Assembly: GCA_963843465.1 (NCBI GenBank)
Contig: CAWJKP010000009.1
Coordinates: 248,001-312,000 of the forward strand
Length of the DNA stretch: 64,000 nucleotides
DNA from: CAWJKP01 sp963843465
GTDB taxonomy: Bacteria; Planctomycetota; Planctomycetia; Pirellulales; Thermoguttaceae
Reading direction: 5' to 3'
In this document: piece by piece, positions 29,793 to 38,424 of the stretch
Position numbering within the stretch: the stretch's first letter is position 1
Layout: each line of letters opens with the position of its first letter
Notes under the pieces: generated by a model
The model's input: only the letters and a program-made list of their open reading frames with translations
Databases searched by the model: none
What the model was told of the DNA's origin: nothing
Program-made: the position numbers and the translations under genes

Positions 29793-30884
29793 GTGGGCCG
29801 GTTCTGCACTTTTCTCACGCTTTTGCTGGCCTTGGCCGTTCTGCCGCCGGGACGGCTCCGCGCGGACCAGCAAAGCGCCCTGGGGACCCTGGAAGAAAAG
29901 GGCCTGAAGAAGTCGGTCTCCAACTTCGCCTTGCCCGAGGAGACGGACTTCAACAAGCAGATGCGGGCCACGGAATCGCTGAAGAAAAAGCTTCTCGACG
30001 CGCAGCGCGAGGCGACCGAGGCGACGAAGAAGGTCGACGACAAGAAGAAGACCATCGTCGCCTATCTGCAACAGCGCCGCGCGCTTCGTGCCCAAGTGGA
30101 CATGGCCCGCAACGTGAACGAACACAACAAGATCATCAACGCGATGAACGAGCTGGGCGACCGGATCAGCCTGATGCAGCAGTCCGACGCCGAGGAAAAG
30201 GCGATGACCTCGGCGCGGGCCGCGGCCAACAAGCTTACCGAGGAGTACGTCGAGCAGATCCTCCACTTGCGCCAGGTCTACGACAAGATCAAGGCGCAGT
30301 ACGAGGCCCTGGCCGCCGACGCCGAGGTCGCACAGGCCATCGACGAGTTCAATAAGGACGCCCCCAAAACGCTCGCGCTGGGGCCGACCATGGGATTCAC
30401 GGCCACCGGGCGGAGGCTCAAGGCCCTGGAGCAGGTCGTGCTCTCGGAATCGATCAAGCTCCGCCGCGGGCCGGGAGGCCTCTGGTACGTCTCGGTGGTC
30501 TTCAACGGCAAGTATGCCGAGGAGATGGCCATCGACACGGGCGCATCGATCATCGCCCTGCCCGCCAAAATGGCCCGCGACGCCGGCTTGACGCCCACCG
30601 CCGACGCCCCCAAGGTGCAGTTGCAGATGGCCGACGGCCACACGGTCGAGGGCCGCATGATTTACGCCGAGAAGGTCCGCGTGGGCAAGTTCACCGCCGA
30701 GCACGTGGAATGCTCCGTGCTGCCGCCGGAGTTCTCCGACGCCGCGCCGCTGTTGGGCCTGAGCTTCTGGCGGAACTTCACCTTCAAGATCGACAACGAG
30801 AAGGCCAAGCTCACGATGTCCAAGGTCGACGTCCCCGAGAAGACCGCCCGCCCGCCGCACGGCCGCAAGCCAAGCGCCGAGTAG
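29793..30884 (+). CDS. Secreted coiled-coil protein with retropepsin-like aspartic protease domain
   Basis: 363 residues from GTG 29793, which has GAGGAGG upstream. A signal peptide (LTLLLALAVLPPGRLRA) is followed by about 180 residues of charged coiled coil (SLKKKLLDAQREATEATKKV). The C-terminal clan AA aspartic protease domain has the catalytic motif in EEMAIDTGASIIALP, then QLQMADGHTVEGRMI and PLLGLSFWRNFTFKID. One Asp per chain implies a homodimer, and the coiled coil could provide dimerisation. The periplasmic substrate is unknown. The TAG stop codon is the first three bases after G of a family A REP. Confidence 0.8.
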   Translation: MGRFCTFLTLLLALAVLPPGRLRADQQSALGTLEEKGLKKSVSNFALPEETDFNKQMRATESLKKKLLDAQREATEATKKVDDKKKTIVAYLQQRRALRAQVDMARNVNEHNKIINAMNELGDRISLMQQSDAEEKAMTSARAAANKLTEEYVEQILHLRQVYDKIKAQYEALAADAEVAQAIDEFNKDAPKTLALGPTMGFTATGRRLKALEQVVLSESIKLRRGPGGLWYVSVVFNGKYAEEMAIDTGASIIALPAKMARDAGLTPTADAPKVQLQMADGHTVEGRMIYAEKVRVGKFTAEHVECSVLPPEFSDAAPLLGLSFWRNFTFKIDNEKAKLTMSKVDVPEKTARPPHGRKPSAE

Positions 30885-31112
30885 GGTGGGACAAGCTCGC
30901 GCAAGCGAGCGCCGGCCCACCAATTCGACTGAACGGGAGCCACGGATGGAACACGGATGAAACACGGATCGAGGATTCGCCGCAGAGGCGCAGAGCGCGG
31001 AGGAGTTTGAATTTCCTTTCTCTCCGCGTCTCTGCGGTGACGTTTCCAGTTCTTCGCGCGATCCTTATCCTTTCCGTGTTTGATCTGTGTTTCATCTGTG
31101 TTTCATCCGTGG
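30881..31112. repeat. Family A REP followed by a long text-like palindrome
   Basis: 30881-30922 is a plus-oriented REP that contains the protease gene's stop codon. 30938-31112 is a second imperfect palindrome. Its outer words are CCACGGATGGAACACGGATG and CATCTGTGTTTCATCCGTGG, its inner words CCGCAGAGGCGCAGAGCGCG and CTCCGCGTCTCTGCGG. It touches the 3' end of the convergent GTPase gene. Confidence 0.8.
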
Positions 31113-32755
31113 CCTTCTTCGGACCTTGGGCGGTCACCTTTCAGCCACCCAGCCCCAAACCGCAGCAGCACCCGGCCACCCTGGATGCCCTGCCGCCAGA
31201 GGCGGCGCCAGTACTGGTCCTTGTGGTACTGGCGGAGGCAGCGGAGATACTTCACCCGCTGCGCCTCCGGCACGGATTCGAGGATCGCCGGGGCCAAGCC
31301 TTCCTCGACGTTGTATAGCGCGTCCGGCCGCAGGCAGACCGGGATCACGAGCTGATCGGCGGCCAGGGCCAGGTCCTCGGCCACTGCCAGCACCGCGTCG
31401 GCAATCTGCCGGGCTTTCTCGCCGTCGGGCTCCAACAGGTTGTAGGGTGGATTCCACTCGGTCCGCGGGCGCAACTGGTCGACGTGCGTCAGGGCCACCA
31501 CCAGCGGCGGCATGATCCGGTCCGGCTCCCCCTGGTAGAAACCGCGGATTGCGTCCAAAAGCTGCCGATCGGCGCTGCGGGCGGCCGAGCCGGCGGAACA
31601 GGCCAAAAGCAGCAGATCGGCGTGCAGGATCGCCTCGCGCAAGGGGCCGAAGACGGCCTGCGGGTCCTGGCCGCCGTCGTAGCCCGCCGTATCCAGCACG
31701 ATCGCCCGGGGTCTTCCCTCCCGCTCCAATACATACGGCTCGACCTGCCGCGTGCGAGGCACGACGTCGACCGCCGCGCGGACCTCACCGAACAGCGCGT
31801 TGACCAGGCTCGACTTGCCCGCCTTCACCTGCCCCAGAACGAGGATCCGCAGGGGTTCTTCGGCCAGGCGGTCCTGTTGGGCCTCGGCCGCTTGGGCGTC
31901 GCCGCGGGACTGCGGTGTCTGGTAGTGTTCCCGCTGGAGATCGTCCAAGGCCAGGTGCCCGCTATAAAGCTGGATGGCGTAGTAGCCCGTCTTGCGGACG
32001 CAGAAGCCCACGGCCCAACGCTTCACCTCGCCGCCGGAGTCGTCCACGAGCCGGTCGCTCGCCGCGTCGCGCATCTCGCGCAACAGGCCGGCCAGCGGAC
32101 TGAAGCCGAAGATCGCCAGCTTGTAAACGAAATAGAGTTGCCGGGCCCAGGCGGCCAGGCGGGGCAAGCGGCTCAGGTCGTGCAGCGTGAGGATGTGGGC
32201 CCCCGGCACCTTCTCGGCAAACTCGTTGCGAAGATCGCCCACGACCAGCTCGATGATCCTCAGCACGTTGGGCACCGGGATCTCCAGGGCCGCCCGCTTC
32301 GACTTGGGATGGTACTGCCGGGCGACGGCGTCCAGCACCTCGCGGACCACCGCCCAGAGCCGCTGCGGCTGGTCCAGGGGCAGGTCCTCGTCCTGCACCC
32401 GCCGGGCGATCTTATCGACCTCTTCCCAAGCCCTCCGGCCCGAGTCGGGCCAGGTCTCGGCCGGAAGCGCGGGGATCGCCCGGCCCAAGAGGTCCATTTT
32501 CCGCAGCCAGCGGGCCAATCCCCAGCCCGCCAGCGTCGCGACCCCGGAAATGGCCAGCCATTGCCAGATCAGGCGGTACTGGAAAAGCCAGATCGAGCCG
32601 GTGGTGAAGAGGATCAGGTATGGCACCGAGAGCAGTGCCAGGACCAGGGACCACCAGAGCTTGAGGGAGTGACGTGTGGAATGTGGAACGGTATCAACCT
32701 CCGTTCTCGGGAAACGAGGCCATCGTTCTGGTAAGCGTGCCCGACACGGTGTCAC
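31103..32755 (-). CDS. Membrane-anchored GTPase (Era/YcjX-like G domain)
   Basis: 550 residues if the GTG at 32755 is used; that start is uncertain because no ATG precedes the first membrane segment. Two hydrophobic helices open the protein (SLVALLSVPYLILF-like and WLAISGVATLAGWGL). About 200 residues of helical sequence follow, then a G domain: P-loop LGQVKAGKSSLVNALFG, DTAGYDGGQD and THVDQL. The architecture matches large membrane-associated GTPases that often accompany DUF697 proteins. A second such GTPase with a DUF697-like tail lies at 34684-35895. A 17-bp gap to the hypothetical gene at 32773 suggests co-transcription. The role is unknown, possibly envelope stress or membrane remodelling. 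Confidence 0.78.
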   Translation of the reverse strand: MTPCRARLPERWPRFPRTEVDTVPHSTRHSLKLWWSLVLALLSVPYLILFTTGSIWLFQYRLIWQWLAISGVATLAGWGLARWLRKMDLLGRAIPALPAETWPDSGRRAWEEVDKIARRVQDEDLPLDQPQRLWAVVREVLDAVARQYHPKSKRAALEIPVPNVLRIIELVVGDLRNEFAEKVPGAHILTLHDLSRLPRLAAWARQLYFVYKLAIFGFSPLAGLLREMRDAASDRLVDDSGGEVKRWAVGFCVRKTGYYAIQLYSGHLALDDLQREHYQTPQSRGDAQAAEAQQDRLAEEPLRILVLGQVKAGKSSLVNALFGEVRAAVDVVPRTRQVEPYVLEREGRPRAIVLDTAGYDGGQDPQAVFGPLREAILHADLLLLACSAGSAARSADRQLLDAIRGFYQGEPDRIMPPLVVALTHVDQLRPRTEWNPPYNLLEPDGEKARQIADAVLAVAEDLALAADQLVIPVCLRPDALYNVEEGLAPAILESVPEAQRVKYLRCLRQYHKDQYWRRLWRQGIQGGRVLLRFGAGWLKGDRPRSEEGHG

Positions 32756-32772
32756 ACCCAGACGAGAATGCC

Positions 32773-33450
32773 TCAGGTTGTTATCCGCTCTACAACCCGA
32801 GCGAGCATGTCCTTCATGCTCTCACGATAGACCTCTACCGAATACGACTCGGCAATACAGTCAAAGGTTGTGTCATGAAACCAGAATATGTAGTGGTTGC
32901 AGCGCCTCCAGTGGCTTGGATCGTAGAGCCTATGCACCTTGTTGATTTCCTCGATTTCGGCAAGCCACCGAGAGTTCTTTACCAACTGAGCTGTGTAGGC
33001 CACCTGCCCGCGCCCCGAAAGAGGATGTCCTTCAAGAACCTCATCGTTGGGCGCTCCCAGCCTTGCACATCGGCATCGCTTGAACTCCACAAGTGCCAGC
33101 AACTCCGTCAATCCACTCCCGGGGTCTTTCACCTTCACATGTCTGCCGTCCCAGTTGGGGTCGGGTTCGGCAACATAGAAGGTCAGGTACGTCCGATAGT
33201 CGTTTACGAAAAGGTGGGGAAGTGGCGCTCCGGCATCCCACTTTACAGGAAAGTCGAGTGGGACCGCGTACTGCTCACTTTTCGCGGCGGAAAGCTCCCG
33301 CTCAGCAGACATTAGGGTGGCATGCGCCGCGAGATAGGCTTCCATTTCACCGCCCTTGTTTTTGGGAGCAAGAGCTCTTGCGGCGATTTCCAGCCGCTGT
33401 TGCGCCTCGGCACGTGCCTTTTCAAGTTCAGTGATCGACATCCTGGCCAT
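32773..33450 (-). CDS. Hypothetical protein with N-terminal coiled coil
   Basis: 225 residues, not recognised. A charged helical N-terminus (LEKARAEAQQRLEIAARALA) leads into a mixed domain with many aromatics (FVNDYRTYLTFYVAEPDPNW, LVEFKRCRCARLG, YDPSHWRRCNHYIFWFHDTT). The absence of a signal peptide suggests the cytoplasm. It is the likely first gene of a unit with the GTPase 17 bp downstream. Base use is less GC-biased than the surroundings, hinting at a different origin. An overlapping open frame on the opposite strand lacks protein-like character and was not preferred. Confidence 0.6.
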   Translation of the reverse strand: MARMSITELEKARAEAQQRLEIAARALAPKNKGGEMEAYLAAHATLMSAERELSAAKSEQYAVPLDFPVKWDAGAPLPHLFVNDYRTYLTFYVAEPDPNWDGRHVKVKDPGSGLTELLALVEFKRCRCARLGAPNDEVLEGHPLSGRGQVAYTAQLVKNSRWLAEIEEINKVHRLYDPSHWRRCNHYIFWFHDTTFDCIAESYSVEVYRESMKDMLARVVERITT

Positions 33451-33866
33451 CCCTCAGTAGTGGGGAGGTGAAATGTCGCCGCTTTGGGTCGGAATTGCGG
33501 TTCCGAATTTTGTTCCGTCTCCCGCCCCAAGGGGGCGGCCGTTCTTCCAGCCCAGGGCAACGCCCTGGGGACGATGGTGCCCGTTCACCAGCCCCGCCGG
33601 CCAAACGGGCCAACGGTTCATCTGGCGAAAGGTTGGCCCGTTGGGCCGACGAGCGGTATGAATTTTCCCCTGTCCCCAGGGCGTTGCCCTGGGCTGGAAT
33701 AACTACCGGGCCTTCGGCCCGAAAAGCACGATCAAACCTGCGAACAAGAATGGGAACCACTACCGCCCCACGGAGGCCGGTCCTTTCATCATCCCACCTC
33801 AGTAGCCTATTGACCGGCACCGGAAAAAAGTTGTCAGTTACGCATCACCGGCACGCGCCCATGTCA
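33451..33866. repeat. Intergenic block of GC palindromes
   Basis: No gene supported. 33537-33700 holds inverted words CCAGCCCAGGGCAACGCCCT and AGGGCGTTGCCCTGGGCTGG. Between them lies a second hairpin made of GGCCAACGGTTCATCTGGCG and GAAAGGTTGGCCCGTTGG. The remainder is unremarkable. Confidence 0.65.
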
Positions 33867-34094
33867 TCACCCATTCTGTTCGCCCGGATCGCGTGCTCCG
33901 GCGTCTGCGCCCGTTAACTTCGGTTCCCGCCGTGGGGACTCTTCTGCTCGGCGTGCGGGCGTTCGGAACTCCCGGCCTGATTCACGCTCCTGACGCCTGA
34001 GATCTTCACAGATCGCGTGAAGGTCGTTGTTGAACTTTGCCGCGTAGGCTTGCCGAATCCGACGTATTTCGTTGACAATGGGATCGTTTATCAT
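33867..34094 (-). CDS. Small hypothetical protein, second gene of a two-gene cassette
   Basis: 75 residues. The N-terminal half is helical and conserved-looking (NDPIVNEIRRIRQAYAAKFN, DLHAICEDLRRQERESGREF). The C-terminal half is Arg/Glu/Pro-rich and probably disordered. Its ATG overlaps the stop of the 75-residue gene upstream (ATGA at 34091-34094), indicating translational coupling. The size and coupling resemble toxin-antitoxin pairs, but no known toxin fold can be assigned, so the role is open. Confidence 0.55.
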   Translation of the reverse strand: MINDPIVNEIRRIRQAYAAKFNNDLHAICEDLRRQERESGREFRTPARRAEESPRREPKLTGADAGARDPGEQNG

Positions 34095-34318
34095 TTGGGC
34101 GCACCGTGCAGGTAGTGGTCGTGTTGTGCCGCCATGTCGGGCGGGAGGTCGGGCACCGTCCCAATAACATCGGCAAACTGCTCGGCTAGCGTCCTTCCGT
34201 GAGCCGCAGGCTCTTCGGCCGCCGGAGCAGGCTGGATGAGAACCTCCGTGTCTTCGGGCAATCCGGCTCCTTCCGCGAACACCACGACCCCCCCTTTGAC
34301 CAGTCCGCGATAGACCAT
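34091..34318 (-). CDS. Small antitoxin-like protein, first gene of a two-gene cassette
   Basis: 75 residues from ATG 34318; an ATG at 34339 is an alternative. The N-terminus MVYRGLVKGGVVVFAEGAGL continuing into PEDTEVLI matches a common small beta-strand pattern (x-G-x-V-K-x-G-V-V-x-L-x-x-G-x-x-LP-x-G-T-x-V) seen in DUF104/AbrB-like putative antitoxins. The middle is Ala/Pro-rich and the end is polar. The longer frame running up to 34639 crosses a palindromic repeat block and is not credible as protein. Confidence 0.55.
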   Translation of the reverse strand: MVYRGLVKGGVVVFAEGAGLPEDTEVLIQPAPAAEEPAAHGRTLAEQFADVIGTVPDLPPDMAAQHDHYLHGAPK

Positions 34319-34382
34319 AGTGCTCTCCTCATCGAGCATATCCTGAAGATGTTTATCCAGTTGACTCAAGCGATCGGTAGGT

Positions 34383-34605
34383 CCACGTCGCGTAGCGACG
34401 ATACGACGGTAGCCGTGGGTTTTAACCCACGGAACGTATGGCCCCCACCTTCCGTTCGTCGCGTAGCGACGATTGAAATGGCCGGGTCGCGCGATGGCGC
34501 GCGGCTTGTTTTCAACCGTCGCTACGCGACGGAGGGCAATACCACGGGATCCGACCCGTGGGTTAAAACCCACGGCTACCATCATAACGTCGCTACGCGA
34601 CGAAC
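34383..34605. repeat. Repeat family I cluster
   Basis: Alternating hairpins CGTCGCGTAGCGACG (at least three copies, plus variants) and GTAGCCGTGGGTTTTAACCC with its inverse, the latter in GTAG...CTAC form. The cluster lies 5' of the small two-gene cassette. Confidence 0.82.
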
Positions 34606-34683
34606 TTGAGTCAAGTGGATAACCATTTTCCGAGTCCACCGCCGCTTCCCCTCACCCCGACCCTCTCCCGGAGGGAGCGGGGA

Positions 34684-35895
34684 TCATCCGCCGGCTCTCC
34701 TCCCGTGCGACAGGTGGGCAAGGTAGGTCCGCAGCCGCTGGCGGCCCTCTTCGTACTCCTTCTCATAAAGCTTACGCAGGACGGCCGGGTCGGGGACGTC
34801 GCCGTCCAGCACGAAGCTGAAATAGCCGCAGAGCGTGCAGCCCAGCGCGTAGGTGCTGGCGGCGGCGAACATCGCGGCCAGGGCCGAGCCGACGACAGGC
34901 ACCAGCTTGAAAAGCTCCCGCCCGCCCATCCGGGCCGCAAAGCCGATCCCCAGCGTGCCGGCGATCTCCGCCATCCGCTGGCTCGACAGCTCCTGGCCGT
35001 AGATCGAGGCGATGCTGTGAAACAACTTCGCCTGGATGGCCAGCAACAGCGGGATGTCGACCAACGGCAGCGGCACGCCGGCCGCGGCCCCGGCCACCGC
35101 CGCGTAGGAGAGAATGTGCGGCTGCGCCGAGCGGAAGTAGATGTCGCGAAGCGACTTGCGATTGGCTTGCAGCATCGCCCGCAGGCCCAGGGGCAGGGCC
35201 TCTTCGATCGCCGCCCAAAGGGCGTCCAGCCCATAATGCTCCGGCTCGAAATGGTCCTCGGGGAGCGTCAGATCGACCGGCACGAAGCGAGCCCGGTAGC
35301 CCGCGAACCATTGCCGCTGGGCGGCCAGCGACCGGGCCAGATCCTGCGGCACCGAGGGCGCGTAGGGATACGCGCCAAAGGGATACGGCAGTACGTGGCG
35401 GAAATCGACCGAAGGGTATCCTTCGTGCAGCACGGTCTGCACCACCACCAGCGGCCAGCTCGGGTGGGTCTTGAGGATCTTGGCCAACGGTTTCAGCACG
35501 CACCCCTGGGCGTGGTCCAGGGCCTTGATGACCACGATCAGGCAGTGCGACCGATCCTCCAGCACCCGCATGTCTTCGGCCGGATCGTAGTCGGCCTCAC
35601 CCAAGCCGCGGGTGTCGAGAAACTGGAGAAAGTGTTGATTCTCCTCGGGGAAAGGGTAGAGCTGAGAAGTCCGCGTGCAGGGGCGAAAGCCGTTGCCGAT
35701 CTCGGCGCGGCTGCTGCCGGTCAAGGCGCGAATGATCGACGTTTTCCCGGATTGCGCCTTGCCCAGGAGCCAGAAGACGGGCTCGGGCAATTCCTGGCGG
35801 CATTGCCGCAAACGCCGCTCGAGCTCTTCGTCGCTGACTTTTGGCGCACGGACGTGCTTCCAAAGGCGGCCGAAAAAGTTCCCTGGCAGTCCCAT
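34684..35895 (-). CDS. GTPase with C-terminal DUF697-like membrane domain
   Basis: 403 residues from ATG 35895 (MGLPGNFFGRLWKHVRAPKV). The frame extends upstream but there it translates a REP and non-coding sequence. The G domain has P-loop LLGKAQSGKTSIIRALTG, LDTRGLGE and VVVIKALDHAQ. After about residue 265 a hydrophobic DUF697/YcjF-like region follows: SYAAVAGAAAGVPLPLVDIP, MAEIAGTLGIGFAARMGG and ELFKLVPVVGSALAAMFAAA. A charged tail reads KLYEKEYEEGRQRLRTYLAH. It is a likely functional partner of the GTPase at 31103-32755, which lacks such a tail. The function in planctomycetes is unknown. Confidence 0.8.
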   Translation of the reverse strand: MGLPGNFFGRLWKHVRAPKVSDEELERRLRQCRQELPEPVFWLLGKAQSGKTSIIRALTGSSRAEIGNGFRPCTRTSQLYPFPEENQHFLQFLDTRGLGEADYDPAEDMRVLEDRSHCLIVVIKALDHAQGCVLKPLAKILKTHPSWPLVVVQTVLHEGYPSVDFRHVLPYPFGAYPYAPSVPQDLARSLAAQRQWFAGYRARFVPVDLTLPEDHFEPEHYGLDALWAAIEEALPLGLRAMLQANRKSLRDIYFRSAQPHILSYAAVAGAAAGVPLPLVDIPLLLAIQAKLFHSIASIYGQELSSQRMAEIAGTLGIGFAARMGGRELFKLVPVVGSALAAMFAAASTYALGCTLCGYFSFVLDGDVPDPAVLRKLYEKEYEEGRQRLRTYLAHLSHGRRAGG

Positions 35896-35999
35896 CGGCG
35901 TGCGAGCCTCGATGCGGCGGAAATCCGCGGCGGAGATCCGCGGCTGATATCCAGAAGTGTACCACCTATCCGGCCGGTTGTCAGCCGCTTCGCCGTATC

Positions 36000-36042
36000 G
36001 TAGGGTGGGACAAGGCCGCCTTGGCGGCCGCCGGCCCACCAG
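36000..36042. repeat. Single family A REP
   Basis: GTAGGGTGGGACAAGGCCGC followed by CTTGGCGGCCGCCGGCCCAC and CAG. It lies between the divergent GTPase and apbE genes, 34 bp before the apbE start. Confidence 0.88.
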
Positions 36043-36076
36043 CAGTGGCTTGACCAACCGGACCCATGTCGAACCC

Positions 36077-37104
36077 ATGCGTAAAGCAAGCGTACTGATC
36101 GTCCTCTTGGGACTCGCTATCGCGTGCCCGACCGCGTTGGCCCACGAGCCGGACCTCACGCGCTTCGAGTTTTCGCAACTCCAGATGGCGGTCGCCATCC
36201 GGATCGTGGTCTATGCTCCGGACCAGTCCCAGGCGAAGCAGGCCACTGACGCCGCTTTCCGACGGCTCCACGAGCTGAACGGGATCATGAGCGACTACGA
36301 TCCGGATAGCGAGTTGATGCGGCTTTGCGCCGCTCGAAGCCGGGAAACCCGGTGGGCGTGAGCGACGATCTCTGGCGGGTGCTGTTGCGAGCCCAGCGGG
36401 TGGCCGAGCAGTCGGAGGGGGCCTTCGACGTGACGGTGGGGCCCGTGGTCCGCTTGTGGCGCCGGGCTCGCCGGCAACACGCGCTGCCCTCGCCCGAGCG
36501 GCTGGCCGCAGCGCGGAAACTGGTCGGCTACCGGCTCCTCCGCTTGATCCCCGAGGGCCGGCAAGTCGAGCTGCTGAAGCCGGGAATGCTTTTAGACCTG
36601 GGAGGGATCGCCAAGGGCGACGCCTGCGATCAGGCCCTGGCCGTGCTGGAAAAAGAGGGGCTCCCTCGGGCCATTATCGAGGCCGGCGGCGACGTGGTGC
36701 TGGGCGATCCGCCCCCGGGAAAGCCCGGCTGGATCGTCGGCGTTTGCTCCCCGACCACCGACTCCCCGCCGACCCGCTACCTGACGCTGGCCCGGGTTGC
36801 GGTGGACACCTCGGGCGACGCCTTCCAGTACGTCGAGATCGGCGGGCGCCGCTACAGCCACATCGTCGATCCGCGGACGGGCATGGGCTTGACCGACGGC
36901 AGCAAGGTGACGGTCGTCGCCCCCAACGGACTGACCGGCGATCCGCTGACCAAGGTCGTCGCCGTGTTAGGGCCGCAGCAGGGGCTGAAGGCGATCGAAG
37001 AAACCCCCGGCGCCGCCGCCTGGCTGCTCCGCGCCCCCGAGGGCAAAGTCAAGATCTTCGAGTCGAGCCGTTGGAAGGCCCTGCCGACCTATTCGGCGAA
37101 GTAG
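36077..37104 (+). CDS. apbE: ApbE-family FAD:protein FMN transferase (apparent frameshift at about 36327)
   Basis: Attaches FMN covalently to extracytoplasmic flavoproteins. From ATG 36077 a signal peptide (SVLIVLLGLAIACPTALA) precedes FSQLQMAVAIRIVVYAPDQ and LNGIMSDYDPDSELMRL. The frame changes near 36327 and continues VSDDLWRVLLRAQRVAEQSE, FDVTVGPVVRLWRR, LDLGGIAKGDACDQAL, IEAGGDVVLG and YSHIVDPRTGMGL. The last motif is the family metal/FAD signature. Restoring a G at TTTGCGCC (to TTTGGCGCC) makes one frame. No Rnf or Nqr partner gene is nearby, so the acceptor protein is unknown. Confidence 0.85.
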
Positions 37105-37146
37105 CCCAGCCCAAATGGCCTTCCGCGATTCGAGGTGGTTTTCTTG

Positions 37147-37229
37147 GTAGGTCCCGCTTGCCGAGCGGGACATTGCGCACCAAAAACCTCTGTTCGTCGT
37201 TCGAGTCCCTTCCGGCAGAAGGGACCTAC
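37147..37229. repeat. Repeat family J (GTAG...CTAC)
   Basis: GTAGGTCCCGCTTGCCGAGC and GGCAGAAGGGACCTAC are inverted ends with an inner hairpin. The right end contains the TAG stop codon (37226-37228) of the convergent nucleoside-hydrolase-like gene. Confidence 0.78.
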
Positions 37230-38353
37230 TGGGGCGTCTGCCGGACCCGCGAAAGTCCATTTAGCTCCGCCAGGAGGTTCTTCAAGCATGACGCGAGTAT
37301 CTTGCCGTAGCGAGGATCGGTAGCGCGAAAGATGCGATTGCTGGCGGCCTGTGCGGGATTCAAGTCACTTCCCAGCTTCAGTCCCACCGGCTGTCCGTGA
37401 CTCTCGCCGCTTGCCGGCAGTCTTTCCGCATGGACCCGTACCGGCACGAACTGGAAGGCATCGACGGCCTTTCCCGCGAGTCCGGCCTGCTCCGCGTTGT
37501 GCGGAGTCAAGGCGACGAAATCGTCCGGCCCGCGCTGGTAGATTTTCCTCCCTGCGGCATGGAGCATGGGCGCGGTACACCACATGGCCCGCCGGCCCGT
37601 CGGCAGCGGGTGCGGCCCCGAGTCGAGGAATGCGATGGGGTCCTCTTTGGACTTGGTAAGGCAGTAGACGAAGTAGTTTTGCACCGGCTGCGTGCAGGCG
37701 CCGACGACCGTCGGCTGATCCGCCTCGTAGTACGTTCCGTATCCATCCTTTCCGAAGCAGGGACACCAATAGACGGGCAGGCCCGACTCCAGCAGCCGCA
37801 GGTAGGCAAGTGGGGAAAGCGACACGTTGTATTCGTTCTGCTCTCCGCCGGGGCCGTTGCCGGCCTCCATATAGATGGCCTTGACCTTTTCCTGGAACAA
37901 CCGCGGCTGGCGGTTGAAAGCGGCGGCCAGGTCGCGGCAACTGCCCGTGCAGTGCAGCAGCACCTTTTCGCTGGAGTTGCGCAGCAGGGAGAGCACGAGC
38001 TCGACGCCGCCCTGGAACTTCCCGGCCTCTTCGAGCGCCTGGTCGTCAAGGCTGCGCAGGGGCTTGCTGAGGCCGACGGCATAGGGCACCTGCCGCCCGG
38101 TGATGTGCATCATTTGCTCGATCGCCGGCCGCCCCGGCCTGGTCGCCTGGTGTTCGCCCAGGTCCAGGACGATGCCTTTGATGTCGAACTCCGTGAGCGC
38201 GAAAAGGCACGCCAGGTCGTAGTGATCGTCCGGGTCGTCGTGCGGGTGGCAGAGGTCGGTGCAGTGGATGATGGGGATCTTCGGCTCCGCGGCCTCCGCG
38301 CCGATCGCCAGAGCCGACGCCAGCACGAGCATCGCCTGGAAGAGTCTCAACAT
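37226..38353 (-). CDS. Secreted nucleoside-hydrolase-like protein
   Basis: 375 residues with a signal peptide (MLRLFQAMLVLASALAIGAE). The mature start IPIIHCTDLCHPHDDPDDHY has the Asp-rich pattern of the inosine/uridine-preferring nucleoside hydrolase superfamily, where the N-terminal acidic cluster binds calcium. Further family-like stretches are FDIKGIVLDLGEHQ, QMMHITGRQVPYAVG, KVLLHCTGSCRDLAAAF and KAIYMEAGN. Export suggests an extracellular glycoside or ribonucleoside target rather than cytoplasmic purine salvage. Its TAG stop is inside repeat J. Confidence 0.7.
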   Translation of the reverse strand: MLRLFQAMLVLASALAIGAEAAEPKIPIIHCTDLCHPHDDPDDHYDLACLFALTEFDIKGIVLDLGEHQATRPGRPAIEQMMHITGRQVPYAVGLSKPLRSLDDQALEEAGKFQGGVELVLSLLRNSSEKVLLHCTGSCRDLAAAFNRQPRLFQEKVKAIYMEAGNGPGGEQNEYNVSLSPLAYLRLLESGLPVYWCPCFGKDGYGTYYEADQPTVVGACTQPVQNYFVYCLTKSKEDPIAFLDSGPHPLPTGRRAMWCTAPMLHAAGRKIYQRGPDDFVALTPHNAEQAGLAGKAVDAFQFVPVRVHAERLPASGESHGQPVGLKLGSDLNPAQAASNRIFRATDPRYGKILASCLKNLLAELNGLSRVRQTPQ

Positions 38354-38424
38354 GGTGCGATTCTCCGTCGAAGTCTAGAAAGGACGCTTGGTCCAGGCAG
38401 GTGTTCCTATAGCATAACCTGCCG

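Noticed and set aside
32674..33315. Plus-strand open frame of 213 codons
   Set aside because: It overlaps the minus-strand gene at 32773-33450, which has better protein character and an operon-like position. I keep the minus-strand gene with moderate confidence.
34383..34605. Possible CRISPR array because of repeated CGTCGCGTAGCGACG units
   Set aside because: The units are palindromic, irregularly spaced and mixed with other hairpins. There are no uniform spacers and no cas genes.
34319..34639. N-terminal extension of the small antitoxin-like gene
   Set aside because: It translates the family I palindromes (VAVGFNPRV, WVKTHGYRR); the short version has the conserved start.
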